Assembly (NCBI GenBank): GCA_001784725.1
Contig: MFRX01000039.1
Coordinates: 1 to 28,278, forward strand
Length of the DNA stretch: 28,278 bases
Direction of reading: 5' to 3'
Source of the DNA: Candidatus Moranbacteria bacterium RIFCSPHIGHO2_02_FULL_40_12b
Lineage (GTDB): Bacteria; Patescibacteriota; Minisyncoccia; Moranbacterales; 2-12-FULL-40-10
The position numbers were made by a program, and so were the translations under genes. Below the pieces are notes generated by a model. The model was not told the DNA's origin, did not search any database, and saw nothing but the letters and a program-made list of their open reading frames with translations. Positions within the stretch are counted from its first letter, which is position 1, and each line of letters begins with the position of its first letter. Below, one piece after another: positions 6,469 to 13,932 of the stretch.

Positions 6469-6834
6469 TTATTCCTTTTTTATTTCTTCTTTATTGGGTT
6501 CTGCCGCTTTTTCTTTTTCACCCTCCGCGGCCTTAGTGGGAACTTCAGCGGCAGCTTCAGCCGCTTTTGATTTTTTAATTTTAATGGCTCTTTTTTTCCC
6601 TTCTATTATCCCCTGCTTTACCAAAAGATTATAAACGCTGTCGGAAACCTGGGCGCCTTTTTCTATCCAGTATTTTATTTTATCATTTTTAAAAACACCT
6701 CTTTTAAGATGCGGGTCGTAACTGCCCAAAATCTCAATATGCCGCCCGCCCGGCGCGACCGTGTGCTCCTGGACGACAATTCTGAATTGGGCTTTATTTC
6801 TTTTTCCTGTTCGATTAAATCTGATTGTTAACAT
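6469..6834 (-). CDS. rpsP: Ribosomal protein bS16
   Basis: 121 residues; the S16 core (MLTIRFNRTGKRNKAQFRIV, HIEILGSYDP, KYWIEKGAQVSDSVYNLL) fills the first 85 and is followed by an extra Lys/Ala/Glu-rich tail of about 35 residues. S16 binds 16S rRNA early in 30S assembly. AGGA lies 11 bases before the ATG. It is a single-gene unit with hairpin-promoter elements on both sides, rather than being joined to rimM/trmD as in many bacteria. Confidence 0.97.
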   Translation of the reverse strand: MLTIRFNRTGKRNKAQFRIVVQEHTVAPGGRHIEILGSYDPHLKRGVFKNDKIKYWIEKGAQVSDSVYNLLVKQGIIEGKKRAIKIKKSKAAEAAAEVPTKAAEGEKEKAAEPNKEEIKKE

Positions 6835-6864
6835 AAAAAAAGTCCTAACTGGCTACATTGTTAT

Positions 6865-6892
6865 ATTTTACAGATAGTCCGGAAATTGTCAA
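6865..6892 (-). promoter_or_regulatory. rpsP promoter
   Basis: Minus-strand TTGACA (6892-6887), 16-nt spacer, TAAAAT (6870-6865). The -35 box forms the edge of hairpin element copy 2. Confidence 0.75.
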
Positions 6893-6936
6893 CTCCGTTA
6901 GAAAATCGTGCGGGGCATATTTCTAATGGGGTTAAA
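6887..6936. repeat. Promoter-coupled hairpin element, copy 2
   Basis: CTCCGTTAGAAAAT (6893-6906) pairs, with G-T pairs, with ATATTTCTAATGGGG (6917-6931). It has the same GTCAAC edge as copy 1 but a different stem (CCGTTAGAAA type). It lies between the smc stop and rpsP. Confidence 0.75.
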
Positions 6937-6957
6937 TGAATGAATTCAGCAATTTGA

Positions 6958-9285
6958 TTAATTCTTTTCAACTATTCTCCCGCCCTGTTCCACTTGGTCC
7001 AGTCGCACAGATAATAATTTTGAAATTCCGTCTTCGCCCATCGTGACGCCGTAGAGAAGCGACGCCTGCCTCATCGTTTCACGGTTGTGAGTGATAATCA
7101 CGAATTGCGTGTTTCCGGAAAGCTCATGCAAAATTCTTCCGAACCGGCGGGAATTAGCTTCGTCCAGCGCCGCTTCAACCTCGTCAAGAACGGCAAATGG
7201 AGGTGGATTGTGGGAAATAATCGCGAAAAGGAGGGCAATGGAAGTAAGAGACCTTTCGCCGCCCGAAAGCATCGAAAGATTTGTTATTTTCTTCCCCGGA
7301 GGACAGGCAGATATGTCAATTCCGACTTCCTCTTTTTCTTCCTCTTCTTCCTCATTCTCATATTCTTCTATCCCTTCTCCGTTTTCTTTACTATCTTCCA
7401 CCTCATCCGGATTTTTTGTTCTAATGTTTTTTTGTTTTAATGTTTTAACGAGTTTCGCGTTTCCCCCTCCAAAAATTATGCGGAAATATTTGGTGAATTC
7501 CTTGTTGATTTGTTCAAAGGCCTGATTAAATGTCTCGCTTATTCTTTGATCCATCTCTTTAATCACCTCTTTTAGCGACTTTATGGCTTTTTCAAGATCC
7601 TGCGACTCTTTATTTAAAAAATCAAATCTATTCTTGGTTTCTTCGTATTCATCCACAACCAGCGGATCAATTCCCCCAATTTGTTCCAATTGAACTTTCA
7701 GCTTGGAAATTTCTTTTTTCAGATCATCTTCGTCAATTTTGCTTCCGTCATATTTTAATTCGCCCGGATTTATTTTTAATTCGCTCTCAATTTCTCTGCT
7801 TAAGTCCTCTTCCCTGACCTCAACTTTGGCCAGTTTAACTTTTGCTTCATTGAATCGGTCTTTTAACTTACCCAATTCATCCTGCTTTCGGCGCAATTCC
7901 CTTTCCAGTTCAAAAAATCTTTGGCGCGTTTCCCTGCTTTTTTCCGCTTCTTTCTCAATTTCTTTTTCAACGCTTTCAATTCGCGCTTTAATATTTTTTA
8001 TTTCCTCTCTGACTTCTTCCGACTTTCTCGTTAAATTGTCCAGTTTCTCTTTTTCTTTTTTATCGCTTTCAGTTAAGTCCCTGCTTATTTCCACCTTCCC
8101 CTCTCCCACATTTTTTTGCAAGTCAAAAAGTTCCTGCTGGATAGTTTTCGCGAAGCCCTTTATGTCCTGCAAATCCCGCGGACTCTCGGCTTTATCAAGG
8201 AGAAAAATAAGCTTTTCCTGATTCTGCCGGATGCGCTCTAATTTGGCTTTCACGAATCCCAAATCAACCGGAATGCTTTCGATGGTTTTCTGCTGGGATT
8301 GCCTTTCTTTTTCTATTTCAATCCGGCCTTCGGTAATAACCAGCTCCTTTTCTTTCTCATTCAAATTTTGATGCAAGTCCTTCTTCTTTTTTTCAAGCTC
8401 GTCCTGCGCTTTTGAATCCTGGAATTTTTTCGACTCTTTTTCCAGCTCGTCGCTGAATTTATCAGCTTCGCGCTGAGCGTTCATCATTTTCGCGCCCAAT
8501 TCGTTTTTTTCCGAAGACGCGCTTTCTTTTTCTGTTTGAAAGGAATTCCAGAGATAGGAAAATAGGTTTCTTTGCTTATCTTGGAGATTTTGGGAAATTT
8601 CTTTTCCTTTTCGCGCTTTTTCCGACTGCCTCTTGAGCATCCGAAGATGCGGTTCAATTTCTTTCACCAGATCCGCCACTCTTAACAGATTATTTTTTGT
8701 TGATTCCATTTTCCGGATCGCCCGCTCCTTTTTTATCTGGTATTGCTTCACTCCCGCCGCGTCCTCAAGAATCATCCTTCTTTCCGCCGCGGAAGCGGAA
8801 AGAACCGCGTCCGACATTCCCTGGTTGATGACGCAATAGCTTTCCCTCCCAATTCCCGCTTTCGCCAGAAGATCTATTACGTCAATGAGCCGCACCCGGC
8901 TTTCATTGATTAAATATTCCGAATCGCCGCTGCGAAAAAGCTTTCTGGTAATTGTAACCTCTCTGAATTCCAGAGGAATTCTTTTATCGGAATTGTCAAA
9001 ATGAAGCGTCGCCCAGGCGCTGCCCAGCCGCGCCTTTTTTCCGGATCCGGCGAATATCACGTCTTCCGACTTTTTCCCGCGGAGATTTTTCATTGACTGC
9101 TCTCCCATCGCCCAGCGGATGGCGTCAGCCACATTGGATTTTCCCGCGCCATTGGGGCCGACAATCGCCGTGATGCCGCAGGACTTTTTATCTCCATTAT
9201 TAAAACTGCACGCGGGCAAGAATTCCAGCCTGGTTTTGTTGGCAAACGATTTGAATCCCGAAATTTCTACTTTTTTCAGATACAT
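6958..9285 (-). CDS. smc: Short SMC-type chromosome segregation ATPase without visible hinge
   Basis: 775 residues against the usual 1150-1200. The N-terminal head has YLKKVEISGFKSFANKT and Walker A GPNGAGKS (43-50); the C-terminal head has signature LSGGER (673-678) and Walker B AVLDE (698-702), then the H-loop FVIITHN. These make an ABC-type ATPase that dimerises to embrace DNA. Between the heads is only Lys/Glu/Arg-rich coiled coil (about 170-590); I see no glycine-rich globular hinge where the arms should turn and no CxxC zinc hook. An acidic insert (about 630-655, EEYENEEEEEEKEE) precedes the signature. No scpA/scpB is nearby. ATG 9285 has no Shine-Dalgarno site. Confidence 0.9.
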   Translation of the reverse strand: MYLKKVEISGFKSFANKTRLEFLPACSFNNGDKKSCGITAIVGPNGAGKSNVADAIRWAMGEQSMKNLRGKKSEDVIFAGSGKKARLGSAWATLHFDNSDKRIPLEFREVTITRKLFRSGDSEYLINESRVRLIDVIDLLAKAGIGRESYCVINQGMSDAVLSASAAERRMILEDAAGVKQYQIKKERAIRKMESTKNNLLRVADLVKEIEPHLRMLKRQSEKARKGKEISQNLQDKQRNLFSYLWNSFQTEKESASSEKNELGAKMMNAQREADKFSDELEKESKKFQDSKAQDELEKKKKDLHQNLNEKEKELVITEGRIEIEKERQSQQKTIESIPVDLGFVKAKLERIRQNQEKLIFLLDKAESPRDLQDIKGFAKTIQQELFDLQKNVGEGKVEISRDLTESDKKEKEKLDNLTRKSEEVREEIKNIKARIESVEKEIEKEAEKSRETRQRFFELERELRRKQDELGKLKDRFNEAKVKLAKVEVREEDLSREIESELKINPGELKYDGSKIDEDDLKKEISKLKVQLEQIGGIDPLVVDEYEETKNRFDFLNKESQDLEKAIKSLKEVIKEMDQRISETFNQAFEQINKEFTKYFRIIFGGGNAKLVKTLKQKNIRTKNPDEVEDSKENGEGIEEYENEEEEEEKEEVGIDISACPPGKKITNLSMLSGGERSLTSIALLFAIISHNPPPFAVLDEVEAALDEANSRRFGRILHELSGNTQFVIITHNRETMRQASLLYGVTMGEDGISKLLSVRLDQVEQGGRIVEKN

Positions 9286-9518
9286 AATAAATACCGATAC
9301 GAAACCACGAATTCAATACGAATCTGCGAACTCTTTATTTTTTCGTAGATTCGGATTTTATTCGTAGGTTTGAATCGGATATTATTATTTTACTACACTT
9401 TCCTGATTTATCAAAATAAAAAAACCGCAGATAGGCAAGTAATCGGTTACTTGCTTATTTTCCATAATTATTAAAGCTGTGGATAAGTTACTATTTTACT
9501 TTCTTGATAAATATGTTA

Positions 9519-9551
9519 TAGTGATAATGTATCATCATGATAATATCACTA
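9519..9551. promoter_or_regulatory. Inverted repeat, possible operator of the methyltransferase gene
   Basis: TAGTGATA (9519-9526) and TATCACTA (9544-9551), with ATGATA/TATCAT words between. It is about 90 bases upstream of a gene whose N-terminus is a DNA-binding helix-turn-helix, so self-regulation is conceivable. Confidence 0.4.
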
Positions 9552-9576
9552 TTAATCTCGCCTTTCGGATATGCCA

Positions 9577-9599
9577 TATCTTAATAGATGTGCTATAAT
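9577..9599 (+). promoter_or_regulatory. Extended -10 promoter resembling half of the 38-bp palindrome
   Basis: TGCTATAAT (9591-9599) is an extended -10 box. The 21 bases from 9577 match the left half of palindrome copy B at 17 positions (TATCTTAATA, then TGCTATA). The second half of the palindrome is missing. Confidence 0.5.
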
Positions 9600-9637
9600 G
9601 ATACTAATTGATACTTTTAATAAAACAACAAAAAATT

Positions 9638-10738
9638 ATGCGAATAAAAGAAAAAGAATTATACACAACTGACGAGGTGGCAAAAATATTAAAGGTTTCC
9701 GCGATAACGGTAAAGCGCTACATAGCGGACAGTAAAATCCCGTCTATCAAATTTAACGGCCTCCGCCGGATTAAAAGCGAAGATATTTTAAATATTCTCT
9801 GCGCCAATGAAAATGAAAAAGAATTGCGAGATAATAAAAAACAAAAAGAAATAACTCTTAATAATTTTCCGCTTAATAAAATTATCTGCGGAAACGCGAT
9901 TGAAGAATTGCGCAAATTGCCAAGCAATAGTTGCGATATTATCATTATCGATCCGCCTTATAATATTGGAAAAGATTTTGGAAATAACATTGATAAAAGA
10001 GAATTGAGCGAATATGTCGCGTGGAGTAAAAAATGGATTAATGAGTCCATTAGAGTAATGAAACCAAACGGCACAATGTTTATTTACGGATTTAGCGAAA
10101 TTCTAGCGTACCTGTCAGTTGAAATCCCTATAAGCAAGAGATGGCTCATTTGGCACTATACCAACAAGAATGTAGCATCTTTGAATTTTTGGCAAAGAAG
10201 CCATGAAGCGATTATTTGCGCTTGGAAAGAAAAGCCGATTTTTAACAGAGATGACGTGCGGGAACCTTATACTGATGGATTTCTAAACGGCGCCGCCGGA
10301 AAAGTGCGCAAAGGAACTGTTGGAAGATTCAGCCGCGGCGGACAAGAAACAATTTATAACGCACACGAAGGCGGTGCGTTGCCAAGAGATGTTATAAAAA
10401 TACCCGCTTTAGTAGGAGGGGCGGGAATGATTGAAAGATGGTTTTTATGCAAAACATGTAAGGATGTTTTCGCGCCGCGAGAATTAAAAAAACATCAAAA
10501 TCACGAAATTATAAAACATCCGACTCAAAAACCATTAGAACTTACGAAGAAACTTATAAAATCATCTATAGCAAGTAATAAGGGAGTAATTTTAATACCC
10601 TTTGTTGGCAGCGGATCAGAATGTGTCGCCGCCAAAGAATTAGGACAAGATTACTTGGGATTTGAATTAAATCCTGATTATGTTAAGTTGGCAGAAAAGT
10701 GGATAAAATCCACCAGGATTGCTTCTAAATTATTCTGA
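9638..10738 (+). CDS. DNA N4-cytosine/N6-adenine methyltransferase with N-terminal helix-turn-helix
   Basis: 366 residues from ATG 9638. Residues 8-53 form a MerR/excisionase-type HTH (YTTDEVAKILKVSAITVKRY, then the wing GLRRIKSEDIL). The methyltransferase domain has motif IV DPPY (105-108) before the AdoMet motif PFVGSGS (321-327), the order of the beta group, plus HPTQKPLEL (294-302). Cys271, Cys274, His286 and His289 form a possible zinc finger in the target-recognition region. It transfers methyl groups from AdoMet to DNA bases; the target is unknown. It overlaps by nine bases, tail to tail, with an unknown gene that might be a partner nuclease, but nothing in that sequence shows it. Confidence 0.88.
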   Translation: MRIKEKELYTTDEVAKILKVSAITVKRYIADSKIPSIKFNGLRRIKSEDILNILCANENEKELRDNKKQKEITLNNFPLNKIICGNAIEELRKLPSNSCDIIIIDPPYNIGKDFGNNIDKRELSEYVAWSKKWINESIRVMKPNGTMFIYGFSEILAYLSVEIPISKRWLIWHYTNKNVASLNFWQRSHEAIICAWKEKPIFNRDDVREPYTDGFLNGAAGKVRKGTVGRFSRGGQETIYNAHEGGALPRDVIKIPALVGGAGMIERWFLCKTCKDVFAPRELKKHQNHEIIKHPTQKPLELTKKLIKSSIASNKGVILIPFVGSGSECVAAKELGQDYLGFELNPDYVKLAEKWIKSTRIASKLF

Positions 10739-11116
10739 ACTAGAATCAATTTCTTTTTTCTTTTGCTCAAAAATTAAGGGCGTAAAAACAATAAAACCAT
10801 TGTCAAATCTTTTTAAATTTTTATTGGCTATAAATTCTCTATACGGCTTTCTTAACTCCCCTTTTAAGGTTTTTGGATTATCAAATACATCCCTGCCGGG
10901 AACATTATAAAGGATGTCCACAAATTCGCCGTCTATTTTATTCTTTATTTCCTTGCCCAGAAGTTTTTTATTGTCCCAATAAATTTTATAAAGCATTCCA
11001 ATTGCCTGTATGTCTTTTGGCAAATCCATCTCGACAATTTTGATCGGCCTGTATTTTTCTCGGTACCCGGCAAGATCAACTCCTTGTAAAAATTCATCGA
11101 ATTGTTGTAATTTCAT
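10730..11116 (-). CDS. Unknown 128-aa protein, convergent with the methyltransferase
   Basis: A soluble 128-residue protein beginning MKLQQFDEFLQGVDLAGYRE. No PD-(D/E)XK, HNH or GIY-YIG motif is obvious. The segment PGRDVFDNPKTLKGELRKPY may be a conserved loop, and the C-terminus is charged and serine-rich. The 3' end overlaps the methyltransferase stop by nine bases, an arrangement found in some restriction-modification pairs, but it is equally compatible with an unrelated housekeeping protein. The ATG lacks a good Shine-Dalgarno site and is preceded by an AT-rich stretch. Confidence 0.6.
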   Translation of the reverse strand: MKLQQFDEFLQGVDLAGYREKYRPIKIVEMDLPKDIQAIGMLYKIYWDNKKLLGKEIKNKIDGEFVDILYNVPGRDVFDNPKTLKGELRKPYREFIANKNLKRFDNGFIVFTPLIFEQKKKEIDSSSE

Positions 11117-11141
11117 AATATTTTAAAATTATTTACAAATT

Positions 11142-11237
11142 TTACCTTTTCCAATCGCTGATTATTATCCGCCTGCGGGAGACCTTGATTTTTACTTTCT
11201 GTCTTTCGCGCAGCCCCAGTTCCGCCACTATTTCCAC
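11142..11237 (-). CDS. Possible 31-aa AbrB-like small protein overlapping the end of rnc
   Basis: A GTG at 11237, overlapping the rnc stop, opens a frame reading VEIVAELGLRERQKVKIKV and then SRRRIIISDWKR. 'L-G-L-R-E-x-Q-K-V-K-I-K-V' followed by 'R-x-I-I-I' resembles the second half of a SpoVT/AbrB swapped-hairpin domain. The frame is open further upstream inside rnc but no better start is seen. It could be a real small antitoxin-like protein, a remnant, or chance. Confidence 0.25.
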   Translation of the reverse strand: MEIVAELGLRERQKVKIKVSRRRIIISDWKR

Positions 11238-11932
11238 CCTTTCGCTTCCAGCCCGTTCTTGGCCGCTTCCCTCTGGGCTTCCTGTTTGGATTTTCCCTCG
11301 CCTTCCGCCACTAATTCTTCCCCGAGATAAACTCCCACCACAAAATGCCTGTCATGATCCGGTCCCCATTCTTTCATGACTCTATAAGTAGGAGTAGTTT
11401 TTTCATCTTCCTGGGCGATTTCCTGAAAGCGGCTTTTGGAATCCATATATGTTTTCTCTTCCAATATTTTCTTGAGATTCACAATCACGCTGTCCGCGAT
11501 AAATTTTTTAGCTCCTTCATATCCCTGGTCAAGATAAACAGCCCCGATAATGGACTCCAGGGCGTTGGCCAGCAGATAAATTCTGGCCCGGCCAGTATCC
11601 TTCGCTTCTCCCCGGCTCATCAGAAGATACTCTTCCACTCCCATTTTTTTGGCGATGGTGGAAAGCATATCTCCGTTCACTAAAGCGGCCCGCCAACTTG
11701 TAAGGTCTCCCTCGGGATTGGGAAAATTATTGTATAAGTGTTCCGTCACGACCAATTCTAAAACAGCGTCTCCTAAAAACTCCAGCCGCTCATTGTGATT
11801 AATCTTATACGACCGGTTTTCATTGAGATACGACCGGTGAGTCAGCGCTTCCTGCAATAAATCAAGATTTTTGAATTTTAATTTTATTTTTTTTGAAAGA
11901 TTCTTTAGTTTTTCCTGGATGCTAATGGACAT
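11228..11932 (-). CDS. rnc: Ribonuclease III
   Basis: 234 residues from ATG 11932 (an in-frame ATG six codons earlier is possible). The RNase III domain has the signature HNERLEFLGDAVLELVVTEH with the metal-binding Glu and Asp, and the second acidic cluster ANALESIIGAVYLDQGYEGA. The C-terminal double-stranded RNA-binding domain (about 155-230) ends GEGKSKQEAQREAAKNGLEA. It cuts double-stranded RNA in rRNA processing. Full length. It is the last gene of a minus-strand group with rnhB, rpmF and nusB, but long gaps suggest separate promoters. Confidence 0.96.
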   Translation of the reverse strand: MSISIQEKLKNLSKKIKLKFKNLDLLQEALTHRSYLNENRSYKINHNERLEFLGDAVLELVVTEHLYNNFPNPEGDLTSWRAALVNGDMLSTIAKKMGVEEYLLMSRGEAKDTGRARIYLLANALESIIGAVYLDQGYEGAKKFIADSVIVNLKKILEEKTYMDSKSRFQEIAQEDEKTTPTYRVMKEWGPDHDRHFVVGVYLGEELVAEGEGKSKQEAQREAAKNGLEAKGWK

Positions 11933-11939
11933 TTTTGTC

Positions 11940-12079
11940 GATAAATCCAAAACTCAAAGCATTAAACTCCAAATAAACTACAATGTTCAAAATTCAAAAT
12001 GTTTAGATATTTGAAAGTTTGAATTTTGGATTTATTTAGGATTTGGGATTTTGAAATTTAGAATTTAAAATTTAAAAAA
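11940..12079. repeat. Low-complexity AAATTCAAA-type sequence
   Basis: The gap between rnc and nusB is built from repeats of the words CAAAATTCAAAA, TTTGAATTTTGGATTT and AATTTAAAATTTAAAA, forming imperfect inverted repeats. The same kind of sequence lies at 13440-13490 inside rnhB and at 14880-15000 before dnaE. No gene is visible. Confidence 0.7.
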
Positions 12080-12574
12080 TTACTTATTTTCACTTTCTTT
12101 TTTAACCCCTTCATCTTTTTCTCTGCGCTTTTTGCTATCGTCATCTTTTAATGGTTCTCCCATCTCGCGGTAAATCGTTCCGAGAACGCCGTTGACGAAC
12201 CGCGCCGAGCTTTCCCCTCCGAACGTTTTGGCGATTTCTATGGCTTCATTGATCGCCACTTTCGGCGGAACTTCGTCGTAATTTCCGTGCATTAGTTCAT
12301 AAATTCCGAGACGCAAAATATTCCGGTCAACTATTGAGACCTGTTCCAGCGGCCACTCCGGCGCGCATTTTCCGATCAATTCATCAATGTCTTTTCTATT
12401 TTTCAGCGTCCCTCCCACCAGGGATCTGGTAAAATCGGACTCGGAGATTCCAGGCGCGAATTCCTTGATATTGCGTTCTACGATTTTTTCCATATCTTTA
12501 TTATGGCCGCCCTGAAAATCCCACTCAAAGAGCGACTGCATCGCGATTGAACGTTGGAGGTGACGGTTTGCCAT
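12080..12574 (-). CDS. nusB: Transcription antitermination factor NusB
   Basis: 164 residues from ATG 12574; MANRHLQRSIAMQSLFEWDF is the usual NusB beginning, so the in-frame ATG 17 codons earlier is less likely. Helical core with VSIVDRNILRLGIYELMHG, VPPKVAINEAIEIAKTFGGE and SARFVNGVLGTIYREM, then a charged tail (KKRREKDEGVKKESENK). NusB binds boxA RNA with S10 to prevent early termination in rRNA operons. The start codon sits inside a nine-base-pair hairpin stem (12572-12610). Confidence 0.95.
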   Translation of the reverse strand: MANRHLQRSIAMQSLFEWDFQGGHNKDMEKIVERNIKEFAPGISESDFTRSLVGGTLKNRKDIDELIGKCAPEWPLEQVSIVDRNILRLGIYELMHGNYDEVPPKVAINEAIEIAKTFGGESSARFVNGVLGTIYREMGEPLKDDDSKKRREKDEGVKKESENK

Positions 12575-12610
12575 TTTTGTCTGCGAGCGGTGCGAGTAGC
12601 TACAAAAATG
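12572..12610 (-). promoter_or_regulatory. Hairpin enclosing the nusB start codon
   Basis: CATTTTTGT (12572-12580) is the exact complement of ACAAAAATG (12602-12610), enclosing a GC-rich 21-base loop. In the mRNA the ATG of nusB lies in the stem. No Shine-Dalgarno site precedes it. This may slow initiation or be a binding site. Confidence 0.45.
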
Positions 12611-12735
12611 AGCATCCCGCATCAATTCTCTGAAAAATTTTTATATTTATTTCTGGCTAAGCCGCAGGCGATTCCGCGAATAAGACCATAAATTTATTCA
12701 TAATTCTATTCGGAATTTGGTGCGGGGAGCCATTC

Positions 12736-12936
12736 CTATTTTCTAGTTTTTTTAACTTTCTTCATCGTATTAACTATCTCTCTTCCTTTATAATAACCGC
12801 AACTGGAACAAGCCCGATGCGGCATCATCGGACGGTCGCATTTCGGGCAGGTCTGCGTTTTTTTCGCTTTGATCGCGAATCTTTTTCTCTTTCTGTCCCT
12901 TCTAAATTTAGTATGCCTTTGTTTTGGTACGGACAT
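12736..12936 (-). CDS. rpmF: Ribosomal protein bL32
   Basis: 66 residues: MSVPKQRHTKFRRDRKRKRF with the characteristic basic N-terminus, then the zinc ribbon CPKC (Cys-x2-Cys) and CSSCGYYKGREI. It is a zinc-containing 50S protein. It keeps all four cysteines, unlike the C-minus paralogues made under zinc limitation. There is no Shine-Dalgarno site; the 15 bases before ATG form a hairpin GACATC-TAC-GATGTC. Confidence 0.96.
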   Translation of the reverse strand: MSVPKQRHTKFRRDRKRKRFAIKAKKTQTCPKCDRPMMPHRACSSCGYYKGREIVNTMKKVKKTRK

Positions 12937-12948
12937 GACATCGTAGAT

Positions 12949-13024
12949 GTCATCCCGAGCTTGTCGAGGGATCCCGCGGACTACAGCAGTAATAAATGAG
13001 ATTCTTCGCCTTGCTCAGAATGAT
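12949..13024. repeat. Dispersed GTCATCCCGAGC...CTCAGAATGAT repeat
   Basis: Ends read GTCATCCCGAGCTTGTCGAG and ATTCTTCGCCTTGCTCAGAA, inverted versions of one another at the outer bases. This matches the widespread 'GTCATCCCGAGC-GAGGGATCC ... TTCGCC-GCTCAGAATGA' repeat seen in many unrelated bacterial genomes (recognised from memory). It sits between rnhB and rpmF, upstream of the rpmF start. Confidence 0.75.
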
Positions 13025-13102
13025 TATAATTATTTGTTAAAATATTTGTATAATTTGGATGGGATTCGGATTATTAGTATCGCTCATATAATAAATTTAT
13101 CA

Positions 13103-13873
13103 TCAAATTCCCTTTTTGGCAAGTTTTTTGACCGGCGCGAAGCTCCGGCGGTGGATTTCGCAGGGACCGTGTTTTCGGAGCATTGCGAAATGCTGTCTTG
13201 TTCCGTAGCCCTTATGCCTGTCAAAACAGTAATTGGGATATTTTTTATGCATTTCTCGCATAAGCCGGTCTCGCGTCACTTTGGCGATTATGGACGCGGC
13301 GGAAATTGATTTCACGATTTTGTCCCCGTTCACGATTGCCCTTTGTTCTATGGACAGATTTGGAATAACTTTATTTCCGTCAACAAGTATTATGTATCTG
13401 GTATCCGGTATTTGGTATTTAGTATTTGATAAATCATTTTGATTTTTGAATTGTAATTTTGCATTTTGATTTTTGATTTTTGATTTTAGGCTCGTCAGAG
13501 CCGCTTTCATCGCCAAAAAACTGGCTTCCAAAATGTTTATCCGGTCAATAGTTTTATGGTCGCAGATTCCTACTCCCACATAAAAATTTTCCAAAATGAA
13601 ATCAAAAATCTTTTCCCTCTGTTTTTCGCTTAACATTTTAGAATCACGGATTAAATTAAACTCTTTTGCCAACACCTCCCCCATCCCCTCCTTAATTAAG
13701 GAGGGGTGGCCGCAGGCCGGGGCGGTATTAAAAAATTTGTAAGCTACGGCGCTCGCCACAACGGGCCCCGCCAGCGGTCCTCTCCCCGCTTCGTCAATGC
13801 CAATGACAAAATCATACCCGCTGCTTAACAACTTTTTTTCCAGATTAAAATTTGAAGGGTTTGACTTCCGCAT
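13103..13873 (-). CDS. rnhB: Ribonuclease HII with two in-frame repeat insertions
   Basis: 256 residues from ATG 13873. Catalytic motifs are present: GIDEAGRGPLAGPVVA (Asp and Glu), RDSKMLSEKQRE (Asp), LVDGNK (Asp) and SISAASIIAKVTRD. It cuts RNA in RNA-DNA hybrids. Two segments do not belong to the family: TAPACGHPSLIKEGMGEVL, encoded by a GC-rich palindromic repeat (13679-13725), and LKSKIKNQNAKLQFKNQND plus following residues, encoded by simple repeats (13388-13490). Both lie in surface loops between motifs and keep the frame. The start is chosen because TATAAT at 13880-13885 lies six bases before this ATG, making the mRNA leaderless. Confidence 0.93.
   Translation of the reverse strand: MRKSNPSNFNLEKKLLSSGYDFVIGIDEAGRGPLAGPVVASAVAYKFFNTAPACGHPSLIKEGMGEVLAKEFNLIRDSKMLSEKQREKIFDFILENFYVGVGICDHKTIDRINILEASFLAMKAALTSLKSKIKNQNAKLQFKNQNDLSNTKYQIPDTRYIILVDGNKVIPNLSIEQRAIVNGDKIVKSISAASIIAKVTRDRLMREMHKKYPNYCFDRHKGYGTRQHFAMLRKHGPCEIHRRSFAPVKKLAKKGI
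13388..13490 (-). repeat. Simple-sequence insertion translated inside rnhB
   Basis: Minus-strand runs of ATCAAAA and then ACTAAATACCAAATACC-like words. The protein reads through it just before the LVDGNK motif. The same word family fills the rnc-nusB gap. Confidence 0.75.
13679..13725 (-). repeat. GC-rich palindromic repeat translated inside rnhB
   Basis: CCCCTCCTTAATTAAGGAGG plus GG is a perfect 22-bp palindrome (13685-13706), followed by GGCCGCAGGCC and GGGGCGG. This is the common 'GGAGGGGTGGCCG-AGGCCGGGG' dispersed repeat. It is read in frame by rnhB. Confidence 0.8.
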
Positions 13874-13879
13874 AAGTTT

Positions 13880-13885
13880 ATTATA
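13880..13885 (-). promoter_or_regulatory. -10 box placing rnhB on a leaderless mRNA
   Basis: TATAAT on the minus strand, followed by AAACTT and then the rnhB ATG. The start of transcription should be at or within a base or two of the A of ATG. Confidence 0.55.
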
Positions 13886-13932
13886 CCATTTTTTTATCCG
13901 CTTCGCGGAAAACAACAAAATAAGGAGGGAAA

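Larger units (their letters stand above)
9286..9637. other. Divergent intergenic region between smc and the methyltransferase
   Basis: 352 bases with no gene. 9299-9375 holds TTCGTA-type repeats belonging to the smc leader. GCAAGTAA (9434-9441) and TTACTTGC (9446-9453) form a short hairpin. An inverted repeat lies at 9519-9551 and an extended -10 at 9591-9599. Divergent promoters are expected here. Confidence 0.6.

Noticed and set aside
10730..11116. Restriction endonuclease
   Set aside because: Only the position next to a methyltransferase suggests it; no nuclease motif is visible.
13874..13918. Upstream start of rnhB
   Set aside because: It would place the TATAAT promoter inside the coding region, and the added residues have no family match.
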